Below, piece after piece: positions 34,329 to 41,951 of a stretch of 64,000 nt of DNA. How positions within the stretch are numbered: position 1 is the stretch's first letter; every line of letters begins with the position of its first letter. The DNA comes from Pannonibacter sp. XCT-53. Lineage in GTDB: Bacteria; Pseudomonadota; Alphaproteobacteria; Rhizobiales; Stappiaceae. A program made the position numbers and the translations under genes. Below the pieces are notes generated by a model that saw only the letters and a list, made by a program, of their open reading frames with translations, was not told where the DNA came from and did not search any database. The stretch is from positions 62,001 through 126,000 of the forward strand of contig NZ_JAABLQ010000004.1 in assembly GCF_009915765.1 (NCBI RefSeq), given 5' to 3'.

Positions 34329-35171
34329 TCAGCGCGCGGCGTGATCCGTGCCTTCTCCGTTAAGGCGAAGTTTGCTCGCCTCCACCACGAGCTGGCCGCT
34401 CTTGGTGGGAATGGAGATGCGGTAGGGAATGAGCACGTCGTCACGTCCCATCGGCGCCAGCCAGGTCTCGATGTCGGCCGAGGCCATCTGCTGCACCTGT
34501 TCGCGGCCGGGACGGTGGCCCGCCACGGGGATCCACTTGGCCGAGCAGACGACAACGGGGCCGTCATAGCCGCGACCGGAGACCTCGCGCGTTTCCTTGT
34601 AGGAGAGCTGGATGTCGAAGCGGGTCCAGCCGTCGAACACCGGCAGCTTGCGCTTGCAGGCGGCGGGGCCGAGGCCCTCCTTGCCCGAGCTGACCGGCAT
34701 GAGCGCGGCGCTGAGCGGATCCATCGCGTTCTGACGGTGCTTGCGGGTCACCTCGACGCGGTCCGGGACCGGCTTGAACGGCGGCGTCGCCTCGAAGTTG
34801 CGGATGCTGCCGGACCCCTGCAGCAGCGAGACATAGAAGTCGCGGCTCGCGGCCTTGGAGGTCATGGTGTACTTGGACGGCACCACCTTGCTGCCCACCA
34901 GCCAGCCGGACGCTTCCGCGCCGCCCTGCCCGGTGGAGAAGACGCTGCCGATGCCGGCCGGCTCGATTCCGACCTTCGCGGAATAGGCATTGCCCTGCAG
35001 CACCAGCGACATGGTCCCCCGGCCGACCGTCAGGCCCGCCACGGTGATGTCATAGAGGCCGCCGATCTTGGTGCTGGACGCCACGGCTGCACTGCCGCCG
35101 AACAGGACCGGGAGCATGGCAGCCACGGCGGGGATGGCGGTGCGCCACCCGGCTTTCATCATCCTCGACAA
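34329..35171 (-). CDS. DUF3108 exported protein
   Basis: About 280 residues with a signal peptide (ALPVLFGGSAAVASS region) and a beta-rich mature part beginning KIGGLYDITVAGLTVGRGTMSLVL, the DUF3108 signature; these proteins are thought to be periplasmic or surface beta-barrel-like and have no proven function. Start: TTG at 35171 lies 7 nt after a strong GGAGG and is preferred here; two ATGs at 35162 and 35159 in the same frame are the conventional alternatives but sit directly against GAGG. Confidence 0.85.
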   Translation of the reverse strand: MSRMMKAGWRTAIPAVAAMLPVLFGGSAAVASSTKIGGLYDITVAGLTVGRGTMSLVLQGNAYSAKVGIEPAGIGSVFSTGQGGAEASGWLVGSKVVPSKYTMTSKAASRDFYVSLLQGSGSIRNFEATPPFKPVPDRVEVTRKHRQNAMDPLSAALMPVSSGKEGLGPAACKRKLPVFDGWTRFDIQLSYKETREVSGRGYDGPVVVCSAKWIPVAGHRPGREQVQQMASADIETWLAPMGRDDVLIPYRISIPTKSGQLVVEASKLRLNGEGTDHAAR

Positions 35172-35525
35172 AACTCGTCCTCCTCGGAGCCCTGCAGTCC
35201 GTCCGGCAGGGGCCGGTATCCGTTTCTGGTAGGCCCCGGCCCTGCGCGATCCGCGCAAGTGCCGGCACCCGATCACATGCTGGCCCAAGTTTCCGGGCAG
35301 CATGGTAACCGCTTGGTTAAAATATCGCGTTCTGCGGCGAAAAACCATTGTTTGGCGCTCGTTCGTCGGCGAAGCCTTGACGATGCCGCCCGGGGCCAGT
35401 ATACGAGGCGCGATTTTTCCGAAATTGGCCGGTAGAGACGTTGCCGGACCTCGCGGTCCGCCGCAAATCGGCTGTAACCATACCGGGCCTCCCGAGGCCC
35501 GGCCAGAAGAATAAAGGGTGATCCC
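35172..35525. other. 354-bp divergent spacer between the DUF3108 gene and rpmB
   Basis: Contains the rpmB promoter at 35377-35405, a small inverted repeat TAACC-GCTT-GGTTA at 35306-35319, and a short AT-rich part (about 35310-35350) that may hold the minus-strand promoter. No coding frame is credible. The rpmB leader is about 110 nt and has no strong hairpin. Confidence 0.55.
35377..35405 (+). promoter_or_regulatory. Promoter of rpmB
   Basis: TTGACG (35377-35382) and TATACG (35400-35405) with exact 17-nt spacing, about 120 bp upstream of rpmB. Confidence 0.8.
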
Positions 35526-35816
35526 ATGGCGCGCCGCTGCGAGCTGACCGGCAAGGACGTGATGTCCGGCAACAACGTTTCCCACGCCAACAACAAGACC
35601 CGTCGCCGGTTCCTGCCGAACCTGTGCAACGTGTCGCTGATCAGCGACACGCTGGGTGCGACCTTCAAGCTGCGCATCTCCGCGCATGCCCTGCGTTCGG
35701 TCGAGCATCGCGGTGGCCTGGATGCCTTCCTCGTCAAGGCTTCCGACGGCGAGCTGTCCGACAAGGCACGCCTGATCAAGGCTGAAGTGAAGCGTCGTCA
35801 GGCCGAAGCGGCCTGA
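35526..35816 (+). CDS. rpmB: 50S ribosomal protein L28
   Basis: 96-residue ribosomal protein starting MARRCELTGKDVMSGNNVSHANNKTRRRF, the universal L28 N-terminus. It lacks the paired CxxC motifs of zinc-binding L28 (only C5 and C34 are present), so it is the zinc-free form. It is preceded by a good promoter and AAGGGTG-type ribosome-binding site, and the transporter gene follows 32 bp later. Confidence 0.98.
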   Translation: MARRCELTGKDVMSGNNVSHANNKTRRRFLPNLCNVSLISDTLGATFKLRISAHALRSVEHRGGLDAFLVKASDGELSDKARLIKAEVKRRQAEAA

Positions 35817-35848
35817 CACCGACACGTGACCAACACCCAAAGGGTGAC

Positions 35849-36493
35849 ATGATGAACAAGGCCGAGACCTTCTCTGCCGGTCGCATCGCCATCGCAGTCA
35901 CTGCGATGGCGATTGTCGTTCTGGCGTCCAACTATCTGGTGCAGTTCCCCGTGCAGGGCACGCTCGGCGGCATCGTGCTGGCCGACCTGCTCACCTGGGG
36001 AGCGTTCACCTATCCGGCGGCGTTCCTCGTCACCGACCTGACCAACCGGCGCTTTGGCCCGCAGGCCGCGCGTCAGGTGGTCTATGCCGGCTTTGTGCTG
36101 GCGGTGGCCCTCTCGATCTGGCTGGCGACGCCGCGGATCGCCATTGCCTCGGGGACGGCCTTCCTCGTGGCGCAGCTGCTCGACGTGACGGTCTTCAACC
36201 GCCTGCGTCAGGCCACCTGGTGGAAGGCACCGTTCATCTCCTCGCTGCTCGGCTCCATTGTCGACACGCTGATCTTCTTCTCGATCGCCTTCTCGCCGCT
36301 GTTCGGCGGCAGTGACGCCTTCGCGCTGGAGCTGGCACCGCTGTTCGGCGTGTTCGCCACCGACGTGCCGCGCTGGATTTCCTGGGCGCTCGGCGATTTC
36401 ACGGTGAAGATGCTGGTGGCGATCGCGCTGCTTGCCCCCTACCGCGTGCTGATGGCCATCCTCGTGCCGGCACCGCAGCAGAGCGCGGCCTGA
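35849..36493 (+). CDS. yhhQ: Queuosine precursor transporter (VUT/YhhQ family)
   Basis: 214-residue inner-membrane protein with six predicted helices. Typical family segments are GIVLADLLTWGAFTYPAAFLVTDLTNRRFG and the later SIVDTLIFFSIAFSP and WISWALGDFTVKMLVAIALLAPYR. E. coli YhhQ imports preQ0/preQ1 for queuosine tRNA modification. I saw no preQ1 riboswitch upstream; it probably reads through from rpmB. A strong terminator follows. Confidence 0.9.
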   Translation: MMNKAETFSAGRIAIAVTAMAIVVLASNYLVQFPVQGTLGGIVLADLLTWGAFTYPAAFLVTDLTNRRFGPQAARQVVYAGFVLAVALSIWLATPRIAIASGTAFLVAQLLDVTVFNRLRQATWWKAPFISSLLGSIVDTLIFFSIAFSPLFGGSDAFALELAPLFGVFATDVPRWISWALGDFTVKMLVAIALLAPYRVLMAILVPAPQQSAA

Positions 36494-36518
36494 CAGCACG
36501 GCTTCCGATGAAACAAGA

Positions 36519-36551
36519 AAGCCCCGGGCCGATGGTCCGGGGCTTTTTTTT
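36519..36551 (+). terminator. Terminator after the rpmB-yhhQ unit
   Basis: AAGCCCCGG/CCGGGGCTT stem extended by three inner pairs around a GAT loop, followed by eight T residues (36544-36551). Confidence 0.95.
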
Positions 36552-36554
36552 ACG

Positions 36555-36725
36555 TATAGCTGGCGTCAACCCGGGGCTGCGAAGCGGAGGCCCGGGGTCT
36601 ACTCGTTTACAGAGCAGCAGGGTTCGCTCCAGCGTCAGGCACGCGGCTGCCGTTGCGCCTCGGCTCATCTCTTCGGCTCTGCAAACGAGTTGGCCCCGGC
36701 TCTCGCGGTGCTCGGCCGGGGTGAC
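36555..36725. repeat. REP/BIME-like paired inverted elements
   Basis: Two GC-rich hairpin-forming units face each other: CCCGGGGCTGCGAAGCGGAG..CCCGGGG near 36570-36598 and CCCCGGCTCTCGCGG..CCGGGG near 36694-36720. Between them ACTCGTTTACAGAG (36601-36614) pairs with CTCTGCAAACGAGT (36677-36690) with one mismatch, so the whole block can fold as a long imperfect hairpin. It follows the terminator and does not code. Confidence 0.6.
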
Positions 36726-36799
36726 ACGGAGCAAGATGCTCACGCCCTGCCGGGATGGCATGACGCGGGTGGGCTATCGGCCTGTCCGTTTCCGGCATT

Positions 36800-37879
36800 T
36801 CAGTCCTCCAGCCGGAAGCGCAGCAGCAGGGTGCGCTGGAGCAGCGAGCGGTTGTCGTCCGACAGAATGGTGAGGATCGTGCGTCCTTGCGCGTCCTGAT
36901 GCACCGCAAGCCCCTCCATGTTGTCGATCTGATGCGCGGGGCCGGCCTCCATGAGGATCTCGCCGCCCAGCACGGCGCCGGGCCGGATCTCGTCCGCGGC
37001 AATGCGGCGCAGGCGCATGCCGACCCAGTCCCGCAGGTTGAAGCGCCGTTCCAGCAGCACCAGGTCGCCATCGGGCAGGAAGGCGGCGTCGGTGGCGTCG
37101 TAATTGTCGGAGCGGGTGATCGAGAACGTGCCGGCCCGGGGGCCGCCGATGATGAACCCGGGCAGGTCATGGGTCTGGCTGAGGCCGCGTTCGCCGATGG
37201 CGATGAGGGCACCGCCAAGCGGACCGGCATCCGGAGCGGCGGCCAGGGCCTCAAGACCCTTGTTGCCCCGCAGCTCGCGCAGGGCCTTCGGCGTCTCCAC
37301 GCCCGAGATCAGACGGCTGTCGGCAGCAGGCGGCCAGGGAAAGCGCAGGATGCGGTTGCTGCGCTCCGAACTGACGAAGAGCTCCTGCTTGCCGCGGTTG
37401 CGGCCGAGTGTCACCGCCTCGGTGTCACTGGACTGGGTGCGGCGCAGCTCGATCCCCTTGGCGTCCAGCATCGGTGTAAAGCGCGGCGCCCGCAGGGCCA
37501 GCGGCGTGCCGTCTGCCGATTGCTGGAGGCCGAAGGTGACCCAGAGCCCGTTGTCGGTGACCGCCAGGATCTCGGCGCCCGCGTCCAGCACGATGAGGCC
37601 GGACAGGCCGCCCACATCGCGGTTCGCGGAGGTGATGTCGAGGCCGCCGAGGAAGGTGAGGCGGCCGAAACGTGTGGTGTCCTCCCCGCGCGCAAACCGC
37701 TCGATGCGGGCCGCCGACAGGGCAACGGGCGTGCCGTCGGACAGGAGGGGCCCGGCGGCAGCGGCCGGCAGGACGAAGCCGCCGCACAGGAGAAGCGTGG
37801 CGGCAGCGGCCGGCAGGACGAAGCCGCCGCACAGGAGAAGCGCGGCGGCAAGCGTGCGTGGGAGGGCTGCCAGACGCAT
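36800..37879 (-). CDS. Exported esterase-like (phytase-like, PF13449-type) protein
   Basis: 359 residues. The mature part has the phytase-like beta-propeller pattern: RLTFLGGLDI, DVGGLSGLIVLDAG, AVTDNGLWVTFGL, NKGLEALAAAP, and the terminal NMEGLAVHQDAQG and LTILSDDNRSLLQRTLLLRF. The signal peptide region contains a perfect in-frame duplication of 15 residues (LLLCGGFVLPAAAA-type unit twice), making it about 42 residues long. Its ATG overlaps the cobT stop by one base (TGATG), so it is coupled to cobST, an arrangement seen in several Hyphomicrobiales without known functional reason. Confidence 0.85.
   Translation of the reverse strand: MRLAALPRTLAAALLLCGGFVLPAAAATLLLCGGFVLPAAAAGPLLSDGTPVALSAARIERFARGEDTTRFGRLTFLGGLDITSANRDVGGLSGLIVLDAGAEILAVTDNGLWVTFGLQQSADGTPLALRAPRFTPMLDAKGIELRRTQSSDTEAVTLGRNRGKQELFVSSERSNRILRFPWPPAADSRLISGVETPKALRELRGNKGLEALAAAPDAGPLGGALIAIGERGLSQTHDLPGFIIGGPRAGTFSITRSDNYDATDAAFLPDGDLVLLERRFNLRDWVGMRLRRIAADEIRPGAVLGGEILMEAGPAHQIDNMEGLAVHQDAQGRTILTILSDDNRSLLQRTLLLRFRLED
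37754..37843. repeat. 45-bp tandem duplication in a signal-peptide coding region
   Basis: Two copies of a 45-bp unit (37756-37800 and 37801-37845) match at 44 of 45 positions. The period is a multiple of three, so the reading frame of the phytase-like gene is kept and 15 residues of the signal peptide h-region are doubled. Confidence 0.95.
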
Positions 37880-39825
37880 CAGGCCCGCGTCCGGGCGCGG
37901 CCTGCGCCCCGGGCCTGGCCGCGGCCTTTTCCTCGTGCGGCGCCGCGTCCTGTCGCGGGCTGCGCCGAGGTGTCCTCGAACAGGTCGGCGAGCTGGTTCG
38001 TCATGGCGCCGGCCAGTTCCTCCGCGTCGACGATGGTGACGGCGCGGCGGTAGTAGCGGGTGACGTCATGGCCGATGCCGATGGCGATGAGTTCCACCGG
38101 CGAGCGCGTCTCGATCTCCTCGATGATGAAGCGCAGATGCCGCTCGAGGTAGTTGCCCGGATTGACCGACAGGGTGCAGTCATCGACCGGAGCGCCATCG
38201 GAAATCATCATCAGGATGCGGCGGTTTTCCGGCCGGGCGAGCAGGCGGCGGTGGGCCCAGTCGAGCGCCTCGCCGTCGATGTTCTCCTTCAGCAGGCCCT
38301 CGCGCATCATCAGGCCAAGGTTGCGGCGCGAGCGGCGCCAGGGCGCGTCGGCGGCCTTGTAGACGATATGGCGCAGGTCGTTGAGGCGTCCGGGCTGGGC
38401 CGGCTTGCCGGCCGCAAGCCAGGCCTCGCGCGATTGTCCGCCCTTCCAGGCCTTGGTGGTGAAGCCAAGGATCTCGACCTTGACGCCGCAGCGCTCGAGC
38501 GTGCGCGCGAGAATATCGGCACAGGCAGCAGCGACCGTGATCGGCCGGCCGCGCATCGAGCCGGAATTGTCGAGCAGCAGGGTCACGACAGTGTCGCGGA
38601 ACTTGGTGTCCTGCTCCTGCTTGAACGCCAGAGGCTGCATCGGGTCGATGACGGCGCGGGTGAGGCGGGCGGTGTCGAGGATACCTTCCTCGAGATCGAA
38701 GTCCCAGGAGCGGTTCTGCTGCGCCATGAGCTTGCGCTGCAGCCGGTTGGCGAGGCGCGCGACGGCGCTCTGCAGGTTGACGAGCTGCTTGTCGAGGAAC
38801 GCGCGCAGGCGCTCCAGCTCGGCCACGTCGCAGAGGTCCTCGGCCGAGACCTCCTCGTCGAAGCGGGTGGTGTAGACGCGGTAGTCCGTGACCGGCTTGT
38901 TCGACTGCGGCAGCTCGCGGCGCTGGCTCTCGCCCGGCTCCTCGGCTTCCATGTCGAGGTCCTGGTCCTCCATGTCGAACGCGTCGCTGTCGGCAGCCTC
39001 TGTCTCGCCGGCGGCCATTTCCTCGCCGGTGACCTCTGTCTCCTGCGGCGCGGTCTCTTCCTCGCCGTCCTGCTCCTGGCTGTCGGAGCCGGTCTCGGCG
39101 TCATCGTTCTGGCCGCTGTCGTCGGTCTCGTCCGGCTCCTCGGCCTTGTCCGGCTCGTCGCCGAAGTCCTCGCCCATCTCAAGGGCGGTCAGCACGTGGC
39201 GCATCTGTCCGGCAAAGGCGGCCTGATTGTCGAGGCGGGTGACCAGACGGTCGAGATCGCGCCCGGCCCGCTCCTCGATCCAGTCGCGCCAGAGCGAGAC
39301 GAGCTTCTGTGCAGCCGGCGGGGGCGGAGCGCCGGTGAGGCGTTCGCGCACGATCAGTGACAGGGCATCCGTCAGCGGGGCATCCTCGCGGCGGGACACG
39401 TCCATCGCCCCCAGGCGGGTGTAGCGGTCGTCGAGCATGACGGACAGGTTGTCCGCCACGCCCGGCATGCGGCTGGCCCCGACGGCCTCGCAGCGGGCCT
39501 GCTCGACGGCGTCGAAGATGGCACGGGCCTCGGCACTCTTCGGGCTGGCCTTGCTGTGGACGCGGGCATCGTGGCAGGCGAGCCGCAGGGCCATGGAATC
39601 CGACAGGCCCCGCGTGATCGACAGATCGCGGGCCGAGGGCTTGCGCGCCGGCTCGGGCAGGCGGGCCGACCCGGAGACCAGCGCCGGACGGTCGCCGGAG
39701 AAGATGACCTCCAGCTCGGCAGTGCCGGCGATGGCGCGCATCGTGCCGGCAACAGCCTGCTTGAAAGGTTCATTGGGCGACTGCCCCTTGCCGCCGCCGC
39801 CGCTGTTGCTGCCTGGCCCTGCCAT
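37879..39825 (-). CDS. cobT: Cobaltochelatase subunit CobT
   Basis: 648-residue subunit of the aerobic CobN-CobS-CobT cobalt chelatase that inserts Co2+ into hydrogenobyrinic acid a,c-diamide. The N-terminal helical region is followed by a very acidic linker (about residues 219-300) and a C-terminal von Willebrand A domain whose metal-ion site is DNSGS at 419-423. CobT forms a chaperone-like ring complex with the AAA+ protein CobS, encoded just upstream (5-bp gap). The last 25 residues are an Arg/Gly/Ala-rich basic tail. It supports B12 synthesis needed by Ecm encoded in this window. Confidence 0.96.
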   Translation of the reverse strand: MAGPGSNSGGGGKGQSPNEPFKQAVAGTMRAIAGTAELEVIFSGDRPALVSGSARLPEPARKPSARDLSITRGLSDSMALRLACHDARVHSKASPKSAEARAIFDAVEQARCEAVGASRMPGVADNLSVMLDDRYTRLGAMDVSRREDAPLTDALSLIVRERLTGAPPPPAAQKLVSLWRDWIEERAGRDLDRLVTRLDNQAAFAGQMRHVLTALEMGEDFGDEPDKAEEPDETDDSGQNDDAETGSDSQEQDGEEETAPQETEVTGEEMAAGETEAADSDAFDMEDQDLDMEAEEPGESQRRELPQSNKPVTDYRVYTTRFDEEVSAEDLCDVAELERLRAFLDKQLVNLQSAVARLANRLQRKLMAQQNRSWDFDLEEGILDTARLTRAVIDPMQPLAFKQEQDTKFRDTVVTLLLDNSGSMRGRPITVAAACADILARTLERCGVKVEILGFTTKAWKGGQSREAWLAAGKPAQPGRLNDLRHIVYKAADAPWRRSRRNLGLMMREGLLKENIDGEALDWAHRRLLARPENRRILMMISDGAPVDDCTLSVNPGNYLERHLRFIIEEIETRSPVELIAIGIGHDVTRYYRRAVTIVDAEELAGAMTNQLADLFEDTSAQPATGRGAARGKGRGQARGAGRARTRA

Positions 39826-39830
39826 GGTGC

Positions 39831-40817
39831 TCAGCTCATCACCAGTTTGACGGCCGACTCGGGCAGTTCCTCGCCGAAACAGCGCTGGTAGAACTCCGAG
39901 ACGAGCGACCGCTCGGTGTCATCACACTTGTTGAGGAAGGTCAGGCGGAAGGCAAAGCCGACGTCGCCGAAGATTTCCGCGTTCTCGGCCCAGGTGATGA
40001 CCGTGCGCGGGCTCATCACGGTCGACAGGTCGCCGTTGATGAAGGCCGAACGGGTCATGTCGGCAAGCCGGACCATCTTGGAAACGGTCGCGCGGCCTTC
40101 GGCGCCCTGGAAATGCTTGGCCTTGGCCAGCACGATGCCGACCTCGTTGTCATGCGGCAGATAGTTCAGCGCGGTGACGATGGACCAGCGGTCCATCTGC
40201 GCCTGGTTGATCTGCTGCGTGCCGTGGTAGAGGCCCGAGGTGTCGCCGAGGCCGATGGTGTTGGCGGTGGCGAACAGCCGGAAATAGGGATGGGGACGGA
40301 TCACGCGGCTCTGGTCAAGCAGCGTCAGGCGGCCCGAGGATTCCAGCACGCGCTGGATCACGAACATCACGTCGGGACGGCCGGCGTCGTACTCATCGAA
40401 CACCAGGGCGACGTTGTGCTGGTAGGCCCAGGGCAGGATGCCGTCCCGGAATTCGGTGACCTGCTTGCCGTCCTTCAGCACGATTGCATCCTTGCCGATC
40501 AGGTCGATGCGGCTGATGTGGCTGTCGAGGTTGACGCGGATGCAGGGCCAGTTGAGACGGGCCGCGACCTGCTCGATGTGGGTCGACTTGCCGGTGCCAT
40601 GGAAGCCGGTGACCATGACGCGGCGGTTGCGGGCAAAGCCCGCGAGGATTGCCAGCGTCGTCGCCCGGTCGAACAGGTAGTCCGGATCCACGTCCGGCAC
40701 GTGCTCGGTCCGGGTCTTGTAGGCCGGCACTTTCAGGTCGCTGCGGAAGCCGAACACCTCTTCGACGGAAACTTCGGTGTCGGGCATGCCATCGGCCACG
40801 GTCATCTTGTCAGTCAT
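39831..40817 (-). CDS. cobS: Cobaltochelatase subunit CobS (AAA+ ATPase)
   Basis: 328-residue MoxR-like AAA+ ATPase. Walker A GFHGTGKST at 71-79, Walker B ALVFDEYD at 137-144, sensor-1 ATANT segment and the C-terminal arginine-containing SPRTVITWAEN region are all present. It forms a hexameric complex with CobT, which drives cobalt insertion by CobN. First gene of the cobS-cobT-esterase operon. Confidence 0.97.
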   Translation of the reverse strand: MTDKMTVADGMPDTEVSVEEVFGFRSDLKVPAYKTRTEHVPDVDPDYLFDRATTLAILAGFARNRRVMVTGFHGTGKSTHIEQVAARLNWPCIRVNLDSHISRIDLIGKDAIVLKDGKQVTEFRDGILPWAYQHNVALVFDEYDAGRPDVMFVIQRVLESSGRLTLLDQSRVIRPHPYFRLFATANTIGLGDTSGLYHGTQQINQAQMDRWSIVTALNYLPHDNEVGIVLAKAKHFQGAEGRATVSKMVRLADMTRSAFINGDLSTVMSPRTVITWAENAEIFGDVGFAFRLTFLNKCDDTERSLVSEFYQRCFGEELPESAVKLVMS

Positions 40818-40885
40818 CGGTCCTCCGCTGCCTCGGCCGGGCCGGGGTCAGGGTCATTGGGGGGAAGCCGGCGCGAACGCACCAG

Positions 40886-41476
40886 CTAGCAGAAGCCGGC
40901 TTTCTTCAGGACATTGTAGGCCTGAATGATCTGCCGCAGGCGATCCTCGGACGACCGGTCGCCGCCGTTGGCGTCCGGATGATGGAGTTTCACCAATTCC
41001 TTATAGCGCGCCTTGATCTCGTCGCCACGCGCCCTTTCCGACAGATTGAGCACATCAAACGACCGCTTTTCAAGGGCAAGCAGCTTGCGATCCCGCGCCT
41101 GCGGCGTTCCGCCGTGGCGGGCGTAGGCCCGCGCCCGACCGGCCGCGCGCGGGTCGATCCCGTCGGGTCCCTGGGCGGCCTCGCGGTTGACGCCCATGCG
41201 CCAGGTCGGCCTATGTCCGGTCAGCGCATCCTTCTGGTACATGCGCACCGCGTCGTCATCCATGCCGGTGAAATAGTTGTACGACTTGTTGTAGTCGCGG
41301 ACATGGTCGATGCAGAAAAAGAAATACTTGCCCTCGCGGTCCCGGCCCTGGGGCGCCTTGTGGGTGCCGGGGCGGGTACAGCCAGGGTGCTGACAGGGCG
41401 GAAAGTCGTCTTCGTCCAGCCGGTCCCGGTCAGGTTTGACGCGGATCCGGTCGAACAGCTTGGAATCCAGTTTCAT
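40886..41476 (-). CDS. J-domain (DnaJ-like) molecular chaperone protein
   Basis: 196 residues. The J domain is at the C-terminus (about 138-196: SFDVLNLSERARGDEIKARYKELVKLHHPDAN) with the Hsp70-stimulating HPD at 166-168; this is reversed compared with ordinary DnaJ. The N-terminal part carries C28, C33 and C55 with H58 (CQHPGC...CIDH), perhaps a zinc site. Proteins of this class next to cobS and bolA are conserved across Hyphomicrobiales. The ATG at 41476 fits the family start. Confidence 0.9.
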   Translation of the reverse strand: MKLDSKLFDRIRVKPDRDRLDEDDFPPCQHPGCTRPGTHKAPQGRDREGKYFFFCIDHVRDYNKSYNYFTGMDDDAVRMYQKDALTGHRPTWRMGVNREAAQGPDGIDPRAAGRARAYARHGGTPQARDRKLLALEKRSFDVLNLSERARGDEIKARYKELVKLHHPDANGGDRSSEDRLRQIIQAYNVLKKAGFC

Positions 41477-41605
41477 GGCCCGATTATGGACAGGGTGGCT
41501 CGGTCGAACAAGGTTAGCGACCGGAATAAAAGAAAGGGTTTCCGTCCGGCGGGCATCGGGGCAACAGGCTTGACGCGCGACAGGGACAGGCACAGAACAT
41601 AGCCC

Positions 41606-41908
41606 ATGACCATTCGCCAGCAGATCACCGACCTCCTGACCGATGCCTTCGCGCCCAGCGAACTCGCGGTCATCGACGAATCCGACAAGCACAAGGGCCA
41701 TGGCGGCTGGCGCGAGGGCGGGGAAACCCATTTCCGCGTCCGCATCGTCGCCGAAGCCTTTGCCGGCAAGGGACGGGTGGACCGTCACCGGGCGATCAAC
41801 ACCGTGCTGGCGCCCTGCATCGCGGCCGGCGTGCACGCCCTCGCCATCGAGGTGCGGGCGCCGGACGAGCCCGATCCGCGTGCCGCCCGGGTGAGCGGGA
41901 CGGTCTGA
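41606..41908 (+). CDS. bolA: BolA family protein
   Basis: 100 residues with the BolA class II KH-like fold: PSELAVIDESDKHKGHGGWREGGETHFRVRIVAEAF then DRHRAINTVLAPCIAAGVHALAIEV. H31 and H34-like residues in the KHKGHGG loop are candidate [2Fe-2S] ligands, used when BolA pairs with a monothiol glutaredoxin. Roles in E. coli include morphology and biofilm regulation and Fe-S handling. It is divergent from the J-domain gene. Confidence 0.94.
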   Translation: MTIRQQITDLLTDAFAPSELAVIDESDKHKGHGGWREGGETHFRVRIVAEAFAGKGRVDRHRAINTVLAPCIAAGVHALAIEVRAPDEPDPRAARVSGTV

Positions 41909-41951
41909 CAGCGAAACGGCCTGGTGCGGGGGTCCGGGGCAGTGTCGGCCC

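Noticed and set aside
35817..35848. preQ1 riboswitch before the queuosine transporter
   Set aside because: Only 32 bp separate rpmB and yhhQ and no riboswitch-like pseudoknot sequence is visible.
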